DNA of 64,000 nucleotides from JAGVNX01 sp035290965 (GCA_035290965.1 DATDTD010000071.1:1-64000); one strand, 5' to 3'. Counted from the stretch's first letter, positions 32,406-41,189 are shown. The notes: a model not told the origin generated them from the letters alone. Made by a program: numbers and translations.

Positions 32406-33911
32406 ATGGAAACAATTGAACTGGTTCTCTGGATAATAGGAATTTTAGCATTTTTCCTGATCACTACTTTTCTGCTAAAGAGATTCAAAAATGTGAGCAC
32501 TTTTTACGTAGGCTCAATGATAAAAACAAAGAGATTCCTTCCCTTGCTTGACAAATTTTCAAGGCACAAAAGAATCCTGAATCTTTTTGCAGACATCGGA
32601 TTAGTGCTTGGCTTCGGCGCAATCGCTGTTGATTTCATCATAGGAAGAAAGCTCGGCAGAAAAATGCGCGTTCTTGTTTTCATTGCAAGCACAATTGTTT
32701 TGTTCGAGTTTTTCAATCTTGTTTTTCAGATTCTGCTCGCAAACCCTTTCATTGAGCAGTATAATTTTTTCCTTTCGCTCGGATTCGGATTGATGGGATT
32801 CTCGGGATTTTTGCTTGTTTCGCTTGCGGCTTACTCTGAATTTGTTATTTCAAGCGCCCTGATCGGGCAGAAAACCTGCCCCGGAGTTGCGCCTTTGATT
32901 CCGGGTGTGCAGATTCCCGGCTCTCCGCTTAATGTGCCACTGCACGGATGGGTTTCAATCCTGATTATTCTTGTTGTGCATGAGGGAATGCACGGGGTTT
33001 TGATGAGAAAGGCAAAAATGGCAATCAAAAGCGCGGGAGTGCTGCTGCTCGGATTGTTTCCAATCGGGGCATTTGTAGAGCCTTGGGAAGAAAATAAGAT
33101 AACTGGGACTGAAACAGAAGAAGAGCTGATAGCCAAAAAGCTGGAAAACCAAAGATTAAAGGCACACCTGAGGAAGACTGGTGAAATCTTAGTAAGCAAA
33201 GGCCCAGAAAGGGAACAATTAAGGGTTTTTGCCGCGGGGCCCACTGCAAACATTGCAACAGTGCTTGTTGTTTTTGCGATTGCAATTGTTTTTTCGTTTC
33301 TGGTTTCCTCTGCATTCGGGGCATGGATAAATGCGGAATACAAGAATAATTTTTATGCAATGAAAATTTCCAGTGTCGACCAGAATGTTGTTTTCTGCGG
33401 AAAAGCTTATCCGAGCCCGGCATTAGGAAAGCTTGACGCAAACTCTGTTATTGAGAAAATAAACGGCGTGAAAATAGATTCGCTTGACAGCTTTTCAACA
33501 GAGTTCAACAAAATAGGAAAAAATCCCTACACCTTAACAGTAACTGACATTAACGGATTGCAGAAAACAGTTTCACTTGCTCCGAATGAACTCGGCTTTC
33601 ACGGGTATCATGTCATAGAGGAATTCAAGCCTGGCGCGCAGTTTTCAGCAGGATACAAGGCGCTTGCGGCAACAACAGGCTTTATTGACAATTTTCTTTT
33701 GTGGCTATTGCTCTTGAGCCTCGTAGTCGGAATAGCAAACTTCCTTCCTTTAGAGCCTTTTGACGGAGGAAAGATTGTAAAAATGCTGCTTCTCCCTTAT
33801 CTGGGATTTTTGAAAATGCCGAAGGAAAAAAAAGAAAAACTAATCCACAGGGTTTTCCTCTGGATAGTGCTGATACTGCTTGCAATGAACGCACTGCCAT
33901 TCTTTTTATAA
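32406..33911 (+). CDS. Site-2 protease family intramembrane metalloprotease with PDZ-like domain
   Basis: 501 residues with about eight membrane helices. The zinc-binding HEGMHGVLMRKAKM (HExxH at about 191-195) and the distal LEPFDGGK (LDG-type motif, about 452) are intact. Between them lie AAGPTANI and an extracytoplasmic or cytosolic PDZ-like part (VIEKINGVKIDSLDSFS...YTLTVTDINGLQKTV, about 345-395). M50 proteases cut membrane-anchored regulators. It may act with the MBF1-like regulator encoded just upstream; that link is positional only. Confidence 0.9.
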   Translation: METIELVLWIIGILAFFLITTFLLKRFKNVSTFYVGSMIKTKRFLPLLDKFSRHKRILNLFADIGLVLGFGAIAVDFIIGRKLGRKMRVLVFIASTIVLFEFFNLVFQILLANPFIEQYNFFLSLGFGLMGFSGFLLVSLAAYSEFVISSALIGQKTCPGVAPLIPGVQIPGSPLNVPLHGWVSILIILVVHEGMHGVLMRKAKMAIKSAGVLLLGLFPIGAFVEPWEENKITGTETEEELIAKKLENQRLKAHLRKTGEILVSKGPEREQLRVFAAGPTANIATVLVVFAIAIVFSFLVSSAFGAWINAEYKNNFYAMKISSVDQNVVFCGKAYPSPALGKLDANSVIEKINGVKIDSLDSFSTEFNKIGKNPYTLTVTDINGLQKTVSLAPNELGFHGYHVIEEFKPGAQFSAGYKALAATTGFIDNFLLWLLLLSLVVGIANFLPLEPFDGGKIVKMLLLPYLGFLKMPKEKKEKLIHRVFLWIVLILLAMNALPFFL

Positions 33912-33912
33912 T

Positions 33913-34986
33913 TTAAGTTAAAAAGTCGTCATTAATTAAGATTCTGAATTTGTTGGTTTTAGCTTCTTTTTTTAGCGAATTCAACAGGTTTCGCTTTGCA
34001 CCTTTTAATGAATTAATATCCAGTTTGTTTTCGGTTGTAAGTTTCAGAACAAGGATTGGGTTATATTGTTTGTTTTTTATTTTTACATCTTTTAGATTTG
34101 TAAATAATATCATTTTCAATAAGCCGTCTTTTATATCCTCCAACGCAGGCAGGTCTCCTTTTTCAGTATGCTTTGCTTCAGAAATTAAAATAGTATTCTT
34201 TTCTATCTTGGCTTCGTCACAAGTAAAATAGTAATACCCGCCCAAATAGTTTTTGATTGTTAATGTTGCCTTGCTACCGTTTACATGTTCTTTTGGTTGC
34301 ATTGTAACACTTTCTCTTTGCTGTGCTTTTTGAGCTAATAATCTTGATAAATTCATAAATGCTTCTTTTCCTTCGAGCAATTCGTTTATTCTTTTTTCAG
34401 CCGAACTCTTAGAATGAACCGGCACTCCGAGTTTTTTAGATATTTTATTGTAAGAATCCAATGCTTTTGTTCCTATTTCACCCGCTTTGCTTATTTGTTC
34501 TAGATTCCAATGTAAAGCATCTGATTGATACGCAAGCAATTTTTTGATTTCCAATTTTATTTGTTCGATATCAAACCTTTGATTAGTAATTTTGTTTTCA
34601 TAGCGGGAACTATGTTCAGCATCTTTGTAATAAGAAATTATTACATAAATCCCAAGCAAACTCATCAACGAAAAAGTATCCCATTGCAGAAAATCTCTGT
34701 CGCCTTCTGAACCTTCGTCTTTTAATATCGGAATAATTGTAATCTTCTTACCAGAAAAATTAAGCGAGTCATAAACCCTTGCATATGGATAAGATCTTGT
34801 TCTTTTTGCTGAAACCCACCAGCTAACAACAATTTGATTCTGATTATCTATTTTTAAAATAAAAACAGCTTCTTTTGCAAGAGCACTATTCAGTTCTCTA
34901 AAACTGAAAATGTTTAACTCTCTGCAAAGAAAAGGAGTGTATTTTATTCCAGTTATTTTTGCAAATATTTCAGTCATTTTATCCAA
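33913..34986 (-). CDS. Probable type II restriction endonuclease
   Basis: 357 residues. The gene overlaps the end of a DNA methyltransferase gene by 13 bases, typical of a restriction-modification pair. The segment YYYFTCDEAKIEKNTILISEAKHTEKGDLPALEDIKDGLLKMIL (about 256-300) contains Asp-x(n)-Glu-x-Lys, the PD-(D/E)XK core, and PALEDIKDG as a further conserved-looking block. Recognition site not predictable. Codon use is AT-richer than neighbours (many ATT/AAA/TTA), suggesting transfer. The nuclease role rests on context plus the motif. Confidence 0.7.
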   Translation of the reverse strand: MDKMTEIFAKITGIKYTPFLCRELNIFSFRELNSALAKEAVFILKIDNQNQIVVSWWVSAKRTRSYPYARVYDSLNFSGKKITIIPILKDEGSEGDRDFLQWDTFSLMSLLGIYVIISYYKDAEHSSRYENKITNQRFDIEQIKLEIKKLLAYQSDALHWNLEQISKAGEIGTKALDSYNKISKKLGVPVHSKSSAEKRINELLEGKEAFMNLSRLLAQKAQQRESVTMQPKEHVNGSKATLTIKNYLGGYYYFTCDEAKIEKNTILISEAKHTEKGDLPALEDIKDGLLKMILFTNLKDVKIKNKQYNPILVLKLTTENKLDINSLKGAKRNLLNSLKKEAKTNKFRILINDDFLT

Positions 34987-35816
34987 CCTTTTTCTCTTTC
35001 TACCACTTCAAAAACATCTTGCGTTCCATTTAATGTTTTTTGCCCGTCAAACCCGCTTTTTTCTTTTATTGTTGGAATTAAAGATTTTTTGATTTCTATG
35101 CCTATACTATTTCTGCCTAATTGTCTCGCTATTTTCATTGTTGTGCCGGAGCCAGCAAATGGATCAAGAACTGTTTCTCCGACATAAGAAAACAATTTTA
35201 TTGCCCTGTAAGGCAATTCTGCAGGAAATGCCGCGATGCCCTTTTCTAAGGGGGAACCAGGCATTACATTATTCATTTCCCAAAGAGTCATAAACCATTT
35301 TTTTTCTTGGAATTCTTTTATATCGACTTTTGATTTTTCTTTTATTTCCCTACTGACAGATTTGTAGTCAAATTTTCCTTTCTGAAAAATTATGATGCTC
35401 TCTAAAAGATTATCTGGGTAAAAATACATTGGATGAGGATTTTGCAAAAGCACGCCGCTTCTTCTGCTTATTCTCAAATACCCGTCCGGTTTTTTCCAAA
35501 TTATCCTATCTCTATATCTAAAGCCAGCGTCTAAAAAAATCTTTGTAGCATCAGCAACTATCGGAAATTTTTCTCCAGCAATCAGCATGTCATCAATATT
35601 CAAAACAATTATTCTGCCATCAGCCATTACCCTGAACAATTCCTTTGCAACATTTTTCAGTACGCCACAATATTGCCCATAATTTTTAAACAACCCTTTG
35701 TAATCAAAAGGCGCATTAAAATAAGGCGGAGAAGTAACAACAAGATGAACACTTTTAGAAGGAATTTCCTCCATGCTCATGCAATTTCCGATTATAAGTT
35801 TGTGCGTTGTTGCCAT
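34974..35816 (-). CDS. DNA methyltransferase, beta class (N4-cytosine or N6-adenine)
   Basis: 280 residues. Catalytic motif TSPPYFNAPFDYKG (about 29-42) comes before the SAM-binding motif LDPFAGSGTTMKIARQLG (about 217-234), the beta order. The SPPY form favours N4-cytosine methylation, though N6-adenine cannot be excluded. LPYRAIKLFSYVGETVLDPF and IGIEI are standard. Upstream gene of the R-M pair, with its own promoter region at 35820-35880. It should protect the recognition site of the adjacent endonuclease. Confidence 0.9.
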   Translation of the reverse strand: MATTHKLIIGNCMSMEEIPSKSVHLVVTSPPYFNAPFDYKGLFKNYGQYCGVLKNVAKELFRVMADGRIIVLNIDDMLIAGEKFPIVADATKIFLDAGFRYRDRIIWKKPDGYLRISRRSGVLLQNPHPMYFYPDNLLESIIIFQKGKFDYKSVSREIKEKSKVDIKEFQEKKWFMTLWEMNNVMPGSPLEKGIAAFPAELPYRAIKLFSYVGETVLDPFAGSGTTMKIARQLGRNSIGIEIKKSLIPTIKEKSGFDGQKTLNGTQDVFEVVEREKGWIK

Positions 35817-35995
35817 ACCATTCCCTGCCTTGCAAATAACAAACTATAAAATGTATAAAATTGTATATAAACCTTTTAGGCAGTAGATTTCCTGTGAAAA
35901 TAGCACATTAAAAAAATTAGAAGAAGAAAAAAAAGAAAGGAAAAAAAGAGCATTAAAAAATCGCTCTTTTTTTAACGCTGATTTTAAAGAGAACC

Positions 35996-37066
35996 TTACA
36001 AGGAGCCTAATCCGAAGCCTCTGTTGTCTCTAGAGTTCATTGCCGCCCTTGCCTGTTCAGAACCCTTTATGTATGGGCTGTGAACTCCTGTGAAGATTGT
36101 TATTACTTCAATCTTGTTCTCAAAGGTCGGGTCTACTCTTGCGCCCCAGATGACTGTTGCTCTAGGGTCTACTTTTTCCGTGAGCATTTCTCCTACTCCG
36201 TTGGCTTCTCCAAGCGTTAATTCAGGTCCGCCTGTAATGTGAATAAGGCAGCCGCTTGCACCTGTAATGTCCACGTCGAGCAAAGCGTTTTTCAGGGTGT
36301 CTTCAACAACTTCGTTTACCCTGTCAACAGACTTTGATTCTCCGACAGCAATTACAGAAAGCCCCTGGTTTGACATTACGCTTCTAACATCGGCATAATC
36401 CAGGTTGATCAATGATGGCTGTGTGATTGTTTCTGTTATTCCGCGCACTGTTCTTGCTGTTACTTCATCGGCAACCTTGAATGCGTCCTGTATCGGCAAA
36501 TTTGGAACAAGTTCCACCAGGCGGTTGTTGTCGATTACAACAACAGTGTCTGTTACTTCCCTCAGTGCTTCTATTCCTTCTTCTGCTTTTATCAGGCGTG
36601 CTTTTTCGAGTGCAAAGGGATATGTTACCATTGCGATTACAATTGCGCCCTGTTCTTTTGCAATCTGTGCGATTATAGGCGCTGCTCCTGTTCCTGTTCC
36701 TCCGCCCATTCCCGCGCTCAAAAAGAGCATGTCAACGTGGGACAGAACTTCTTCAAGGGCAGAGCGGCTTACTTCTGCTGCTTTTGCCCCGATTTCAGGA
36801 TATCCGCCTGCGCCCAATCCTCTTGTAACGCTTTTTCCAATAAGGATTTTTGTGAGTTCGTCGTTTATTATTGCGAGATGCTGCTTGTCAGTGTTTACTG
36901 CAACAAGCTGTGCGCCTGCAATTCCCATGTTTGCAATCCTGTTAACGGCATTGCATCCTGCGCCGCCCACTCCGATAACCATTATTTTTGGAGTTCCGAA
37001 TTCTTCAATTTTGTCGTCTTCGGCTTTGGCAGCCTTAGTTACTGCACTTTCAATCAGAGTCTTCAA
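35996..37066 (-). CDS. ftsZ: Cell division GTPase FtsZ
   Basis: 356 residues from TTG 37066, chosen because the strong ribosome site GGGGTGAT ends 6 bases before it; an ATG 121 codons upstream would add an unrelated hydrophobic, Lys-rich stretch. GTP binding: VIGVGGAGCNAVNRI (about 30-44), signature GGGTGTGAAPI (about 125-135) and T7 synergy loop NLDYADVRSVM (about 228-238). Acidic helix and GTPase domains are complete, and a short C-terminal tail GFGLGSL resembles the conserved peptide region. It forms the division ring. Confidence 0.96.
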   Translation of the reverse strand: MKTLIESAVTKAAKAEDDKIEEFGTPKIMVIGVGGAGCNAVNRIANMGIAGAQLVAVNTDKQHLAIINDELTKILIGKSVTRGLGAGGYPEIGAKAAEVSRSALEEVLSHVDMLFLSAGMGGGTGTGAAPIIAQIAKEQGAIVIAMVTYPFALEKARLIKAEEGIEALREVTDTVVVIDNNRLVELVPNLPIQDAFKVADEVTARTVRGITETITQPSLINLDYADVRSVMSNQGLSVIAVGESKSVDRVNEVVEDTLKNALLDVDITGASGCLIHITGGPELTLGEANGVGEMLTEKVDPRATVIWGARVDPTFENKIEVITIFTGVHSPYIKGSEQARAAMNSRDNRGFGLGSL

Positions 37067-37592
37067 GAATATCACCCCTTTTCTTCCAACTAGGAAAAAA
37101 AATGTTGTACTAATAACAGCTAAACTACTTAATATACCTTGCTTCTTATGTATACGGCTAAAATTACGCTTCTTTTCAGAAAAAGAGGGCATAAAACCGA
37201 AAACAATAGAATTTTTATCAATCAAGCCGAAATTAGCCTTCTTTAAAACAATGTCAGTAAAAGGAGTGTAGAAATGCCTTGCTTTATAAAAAGGCGGGTT
37301 TATGAAGGATAAAACAGCACAAAGAGCAGCAGGCAAGGTTTTCTGGCATGGTTTTTTGCGTGTTTTTGGAAAAAACACAGGCGCTGGTTTTTGGCAAAAA
37401 AACCATAATTTTTTTGCATGTTTTTTCAATATCTTTTTTATATCTGCTTAACTTTTTTCTAAAGGATTTTTTGAATGAAAATTTTTTTTCACTAAATTGC
37501 AGAAAAAATTTTGTGAAAATCAGAAACCCGCGCTTCAACAAAGCTTAATAAACTTTAAGCAGCCAATTATTTCAGTGAGCTTTAATAATTAT

Positions 37593-37974
37593 GCCCAAGT
37601 AGCTCAGTAGGTAGAGCGCCCGTTGATTTTAAATGACGTGGAAAGACAAAAAGAAAGTGGCGGAGTATATTTCCGAACGGCGCAGAAGATATAAACAAAA
37701 ACTGGTTGAACTCAAAGGCGGCAAATGCTCGCTTTGCGGTTATGCAAAGTGCATTACTGCACTTGAATTCCACCACAAAGATTCAAGCAAAGAAGGCCAG
37801 ATTTCAAAAATTTATAATCGGGGCTGGAAAAGAATCTTGAAGGAAGCCGAAAAAACAATTTTGGTTTGCGCAAACTGCCACAGGGAAATCCACGAAAAAC
37901 AAAATCAGGCGAAACTGTTACCTAACTTTTAGACGGAGATCGGATGGTCGGTGGTTCAAGTCCACCCTTGGGCG
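37593..37974 (+). tRNA. tRNA gene interrupted by an insertion carrying an HNH ORF
   Basis: Both halves are clear: acceptor GCCCAAG (37593-37599), D arm GCTC/GAGC, and 3' half with T arm GGTGG-TTCAAGT-CCACC and acceptor CTTGGGC plus discriminator G (37974). Between position 26 (37618) and the variable loop lie about 320 bases filled by an HNH ORF. The splice sites are unresolved. CCGT (37620-37623) can pair with ACGG (37933-37936), each followed by three unpaired bases like a BHB core, but joining in those bulges leaves the anticodon arm 4 nt short. Anticodon identity is open: TTGAT (Ile GAU) and TTTTAA (Lys UUU) both occur in the 5' part. Eight T follow the gene. Confidence 0.75.
37633..37932 (+). 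CDS. HNH homing-type endonuclease inside a tRNA gene
   Basis: 99 residues. A basic helical N terminus (TWKDKKKVAEYISERRRRYKQK) precedes the HNH core: CSLCGYAKCITALEFHHKDSSKEG (about 33-56) and ILVCANCHREIHEKQ (about 76-90), with two Cys-x2-Cys pairs that likely bind structural zinc and the His-Asn-His residues. The ATG is only 14 bases after tRNA position 26 and the stop about 17 bases before the T stem, so the ORF and tRNA halves nearly touch. Expected role: cutting an uninterrupted allele of the tRNA to spread the insertion. Confidence 0.85.
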   Translation: MTWKDKKKVAEYISERRRRYKQKLVELKGGKCSLCGYAKCITALEFHHKDSSKEGQISKIYNRGWKRILKEAEKTILVCANCHREIHEKQNQAKLLPNF

Positions 37975-37979
37975 TTCTC

Positions 37980-37987
37980 TTTTTTTT
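37980..37987 (+). terminator. T8 terminator after the interrupted tRNA
   Basis: Eight consecutive T residues begin 5 bases after the discriminator base, as expected for a tRNA transcript end. Confidence 0.5.
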
Positions 37988-38037
37988 ATTCCGTATATGC
38001 ATGAATTAAATCTTTTTCCATTGTTTATGCTTTCAGC

Positions 38038-38799
38038 ATGATTGATGTTTTTACAGGGCTTTTTCTTTCCCTTCTTGCGGGATTAGCGACAGTTATCGGC
38101 GGCCTGATTGTTTTTTTTATAAAAAAGCCCAAGGACGCGTACCTTGCTTTTGCGCTCGCGTTTTCAACTGGAGTAATGCTCACTGTTTCCTTTCTCGAAT
38201 TGCTGCCCGCGGGAATACTCTCGGTAGGATATACATACGGGCTTATTGTTTTTTTTGCAGGAGCCGCATTTGCTTTTCTGATTGACTATGTTGTGCCGCA
38301 CAGGTTCATAATGGAAGATGCCACGGGCAACAAGGATTTTGACCCCAAGCTTTTCAGGGTGGGCATGTTTGTCGCGCTCGGCATGGCAATTCACAATTTT
38401 CCCGAAGGATTCGCTGTTTTTGCGGGAAGCCTGCAGTCAATCGGTTTGGGAATAACAATTGCTGTTGCAATAGCAATCCACAACATTCCCGAAGGAATTG
38501 CGGTTGCAATCCCGGTTTATTATGCCACAAAGAAAAAGGCAAAAGCGCTTTTCATTTCCTTTCTTTCGGGAATAACAGAACCCATTGGCGCGCTTATAGG
38601 CGCCTTGATTCTCCTGCCTTTTTTGTCCGCACAGGTAATCGGCGCAAGCCTTGCGCTTGTTGCGGGAATAATGGTTTACATCTGCATTGACGAGCTAATG
38701 CCCGCGGCATTTGCGTGCGCAAGGGGAAAGGCACATTTAATGACATTCGCTTTTCTGCTCGGAAGCATTGTAATGGGAACAGCCCTCATTCTCATCTAA
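38038..38799 (+). CDS. ZIP family divalent metal transporter
   Basis: 253 residues with eight membrane helices. The metal-binding motifs of ZIP proteins are present on two adjacent helices: MAIHNFPEGFAVF (about 117-129) and VAIAIHNIPEGIAVAIP (about 142-158), both with H-N-x-P-E-G. The Gly-rich helix pair and the absence of a long His loop place it in the ZupT/ZIP group importing Zn2+ or Fe2+. It starts ATG 38038. A T-rich stretch follows its stop. Confidence 0.93.
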   Translation: MIDVFTGLFLSLLAGLATVIGGLIVFFIKKPKDAYLAFALAFSTGVMLTVSFLELLPAGILSVGYTYGLIVFFAGAAFAFLIDYVVPHRFIMEDATGNKDFDPKLFRVGMFVALGMAIHNFPEGFAVFAGSLQSIGLGITIAVAIAIHNIPEGIAVAIPVYYATKKKAKALFISFLSGITEPIGALIGALILLPFLSAQVIGASLALVAGIMVYICIDELMPAAFACARGKAHLMTFAFLLGSIVMGTALILI

Positions 38800-38862
38800 T
38801 AAAAAAAAGAGTTTTTTTCCTTTAGTTCGGATTTTAAGATTATTGGTTCAGTATCTTCTCTT

Positions 38863-39024
38863 ATGGGTGGAAAAATAAACCTGAAATTCGAGCTTAAGAG
38901 CAGAAGAACCTGCATGCACTGCGGAAAAGAGGCAATTGACAACGGAACAGTCGCATTCCTGCGCGGTTTCTGCTCCGATGAATGCTATGCCACATATCTT
39001 CAAAAAGCAAGGCAGAAAAAATAA
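38863..39024 (+). CDS. Small zinc-finger protein, 53 residues
   Basis: MGGKINLKFELKSRRTCMHC begins a 53-residue protein with CMHCGKEAIDNG and FCSDECYATYL, a C-x2-C...C-x3-C metal site resembling MYND/TRASH-type small fingers. It ends with a basic KARQKK tail. It lies between the ZIP transporter and a HTH gene on the same strand. The TRASH-like pattern occurs in metal-sensing proteins, so a metal-related role is possible but unproven. Confidence 0.6.
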   Translation: MGGKINLKFELKSRRTCMHCGKEAIDNGTVAFLRGFCSDECYATYLQKARQKK

Positions 39025-39085
39025 CAGGCTTGAAAAAGGCTTTGCGGCAAAGATTTAAATTTTGTTTAACTGTTTCTTATTCTGC

Positions 39086-39703
39086 ATGACACTGCCGAAC
39101 AAACCTGAAGAGAGGAAAAAGCGCCGCAAAATAACCTATGCAGATCCTTTTGACATAGGGCCTGCTAGGGAAGAAGCAATTTTCAATGCCTTCAGGCAGG
39201 GCGTAGACAATGAACAAATTGCGGCATCAACAGGCGTAAAACCGCACATAGTTAAAACACTGCGCGCAAATTTTTTAATGGTTCAGTCTGCAACGCAGGT
39301 TCCTCTCGAAAAAAGAGTGCTGGACAGCTTAAAGAGAGCTGAAGGAATAAAAGCAAATAGAAAAGCCACCCGCATGAAGCATATCGCAGATGGAACGCTT
39401 GCGAGAAAAGCCGGTTCTGGAAAAAAGAAAATTTCTGTCCAGAAAGCCGCCGTTGTTCCCAAAATGTTTGTCCCGATAATAGAACAGATTGTCAAAGAAT
39501 GCAGGCACCTGAAGGCGGCGCAGGTTCTGCAGCTCTGGAGGGAAAACAGAGAAGACATTCTTGACATGGAAGCGCAAAAAAGAAAACGGCCTTTGACTTC
39601 TAAGGAACAGGAAATTCTGAAGGACTTTCACGAGCGCGACAAGCCTCTTTATGAAGCATGGCTGCAAAGAAGGGTAATTGAAAAAAGAAGAAATGCAAAT
39701 TGA
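39086..39703 (+). CDS. Helix-turn-helix protein of unknown function
   Basis: 205 residues from ATG 39086. A basic start (KPEERKKRRKITYADPF) then a HTH-like unit REEAIFNAFRQGVDNEQIAASTGVKPHIVKTLRANF (about 24-59), with a middle Lys-rich stretch and a C-terminal helical region with several Trp and Arg (LWRENREDILDMEAQKRKRP). The HTH resembles that in the 18083 protein (D-x-x-x-I-A-x-x-T-x-V-x-x-H-x-V). Possibly a lineage-specific DNA-binding family. No membrane or enzyme motif. Confidence 0.55.
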   Translation: MTLPNKPEERKKRRKITYADPFDIGPAREEAIFNAFRQGVDNEQIAASTGVKPHIVKTLRANFLMVQSATQVPLEKRVLDSLKRAEGIKANRKATRMKHIADGTLARKAGSGKKKISVQKAAVVPKMFVPIIEQIVKECRHLKAAQVLQLWRENREDILDMEAQKRKRPLTSKEQEILKDFHERDKPLYEAWLQRRVIEKRRNAN

Positions 39704-39753
39704 AAAACCGCAAAAAAAATAAGAAATTTTATTTTTTAAAAAATCCAGCAGAA

Positions 39754-40017
39754 TTATTTTCTTCTTTCTTTGCCGGAGCGCCTGTCACCCTTAACTTCAA
39801 ATGTTCCCTTTGGAACAACAGCAAAGCCGTGAGGGTTGATTCTTGTGCGGACCTCGCCTGAAACAGGCCTCTCAGACTGCCTTCTTTCAGGGCTGATTCT
39901 TCTCTGCTTTTTGCGCCTGTTCAAGGGATTAAATCTTCCCCTGCGGAGTTTTCCCGAAAACTTTAACACAAAAATCACTACAAACAATTGCTTTCTAAAA
40001 TTTAAACATTCTGCCAA
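39754..40017 (-). CDS. Small basic protein of unknown function
   Basis: 87 residues if the ATG at 40017 is used, overlapping the end of the phosphodiesterase gene by 16 bases; a GTG about 17 codons later (VLKFSGKLRRGRFNP) would give a cleaner basic protein. The rest (RRKKQRRISPERRQSERPVSGEVRTRINPHGFAVVPKGTFEV) is Arg-rich with a beta-like end. An RNA-associated role is possible. Weakly supported. Confidence 0.4.
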   Translation of the reverse strand: MAECLNFRKQLFVVIFVLKFSGKLRRGRFNPLNRRKKQRRISPERRQSERPVSGEVRTRINPHGFAVVPKGTFEVKGDRRSGKERRK

Positions 40018-41189
40018 ACAGCTTTTTTGGAATTTTCAGTGTTTTGCACAACTATCAGGGGAACAAACATTTCTTCCTTGCTTAATCCTGCATGATTGCC
40101 AATGTGATTTTTTCTGGGCTCTCCCGGCAATACATCGCGCAGGGCAAAGTTTTTTTTCGTTATCAAAGTATAATCCCCGATCCTGTCAAAGAGCTTTTTG
40201 TGCGGCTTGAAAAGGCCGAAATAATTTTTCTTTACAAGTTCGCTACTTTTGAACAATTGGCAATATTCGGAAAGGCGCGTTCTCACGATTTTTTCAAATT
40301 CCCTGCGCTTTTCCTGTTTTACATAGGCATATTTTATCCTTGCATCCCCGCACAGCGGCAGCACTAGTGTTTCCTGCAGTTCGGGATATTTTTCAAGCCA
40401 GATTGTTTTTCCGTCAATCAGGCCGTGGTCTGCTGTTATTATGATTGTGGAATCAGTTCCTCTCATTGAATCCAAAAATTTTTTTGTTTCAAGCGCGATT
40501 TTTTTGAAATGCGCAATTGTTTTTTTGCTTTTTGTCCCGTGCAAATGGCAGAGATGGTCAAGGTTTCCCCAATAGGCATAAATAAACTTTTTTTTCACTG
40601 ACTTTTTTCTGACTTCTTTTCCGAGCTTTTTGAACATTTCCCCCATTGAAGAATAAAAAATGCTTTTTGCGCTCCCGTTTGTAAACCTGTTGAATTCAGA
40701 TTCCTTGAATTTTTTCGGGGAAACAAAAACGCTTTCAGCTTTTATTGTTTTGCTGAAGGGCGTGAAATCAAGCACATCTTCTGCTTTTACCCCGAATTCG
40801 CTTAGTTTTGTTTTTCCTATGCGCGGCTCGAAGGGAAGCACTTTTGAAACAATCCCTATTTCCTTCAGGAAAACAAACCACCCAGTAAGCGCGTGCTGCT
40901 GCGCAGGAACTCCTGAAAGGAAAGCAGTAATCGCTGCTGCAGTCGTTGAAGGGAATATTGAAGTTATTTTTTCTTTCAAAAGGCCTTCAAAAACAGTTTC
41001 TTTGCAGTTTTTACGCAAAAATTCATAACCCATTCCGTCGATTGCAAGCAAAACAACTTTTTTGCTTTTTTTGATTTCTTTTGCAGGCAGAACCCTGAGC
41101 TCAGCATACGCATGCTTTCCGCCGAGCGCATGCGCTATTGAACTCATTAAGTTTACAATGCTTCCGCCATGGTAATCGGGCAACTGCAT
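40002..41189 (-). CDS. Type I phosphodiesterase/nucleotide pyrophosphatase (alkaline phosphatase superfamily)
   Basis: 395 residues. Metal site and nucleophile: LLAIDGMGYEFLRKN (first Asp, about 48), IFPSTTAAAITAFLSGVPAQQHALTGW (nucleophile Thr in the STT, about 80-106), ITADHGLIDGKTIW (Asp-His, about 248) and NHAGLSKEEMFVPLIV (final His). Soluble, no signal peptide, so it is probably cytoplasmic. Members hydrolyse nucleotide pyrophosphates, phosphodiesters or sugar phosphates; substrate is unknown. The pattern is complete and it should be active. Confidence 0.88.
   Translation of the reverse strand: MQLPDYHGGSIVNLMSSIAHALGGKHAYAELRVLPAKEIKKSKKVVLLAIDGMGYEFLRKNCKETVFEGLLKEKITSIFPSTTAAAITAFLSGVPAQQHALTGWFVFLKEIGIVSKVLPFEPRIGKTKLSEFGVKAEDVLDFTPFSKTIKAESVFVSPKKFKESEFNRFTNGSAKSIFYSSMGEMFKKLGKEVRKKSVKKKFIYAYWGNLDHLCHLHGTKSKKTIAHFKKIALETKKFLDSMRGTDSTIIITADHGLIDGKTIWLEKYPELQETLVLPLCGDARIKYAYVKQEKRREFEKIVRTRLSEYCQLFKSSELVKKNYFGLFKPHKKLFDRIGDYTLITKKNFALRDVLPGEPRKNHIGNHAGLSKEEMFVPLIVVQNTENSKKAVWQNV

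Noticed and set aside
36405..37271. A 288-residue plus-strand frame opposite ftsZ
   Set aside because: Antisense shadow of a conserved gene; composition mirrors ftsZ codons.
37067..37429. A 121-residue N-terminal extension of FtsZ
   Set aside because: Lys- and Phe-rich intergenic sequence, and the strong ribosome site GGGGTGAT points to TTG 37066.
37593..37974. Group I or group II intron in the interrupted tRNA
   Set aside because: There is no room for a catalytic core; the insertion is almost entirely the HNH frame.
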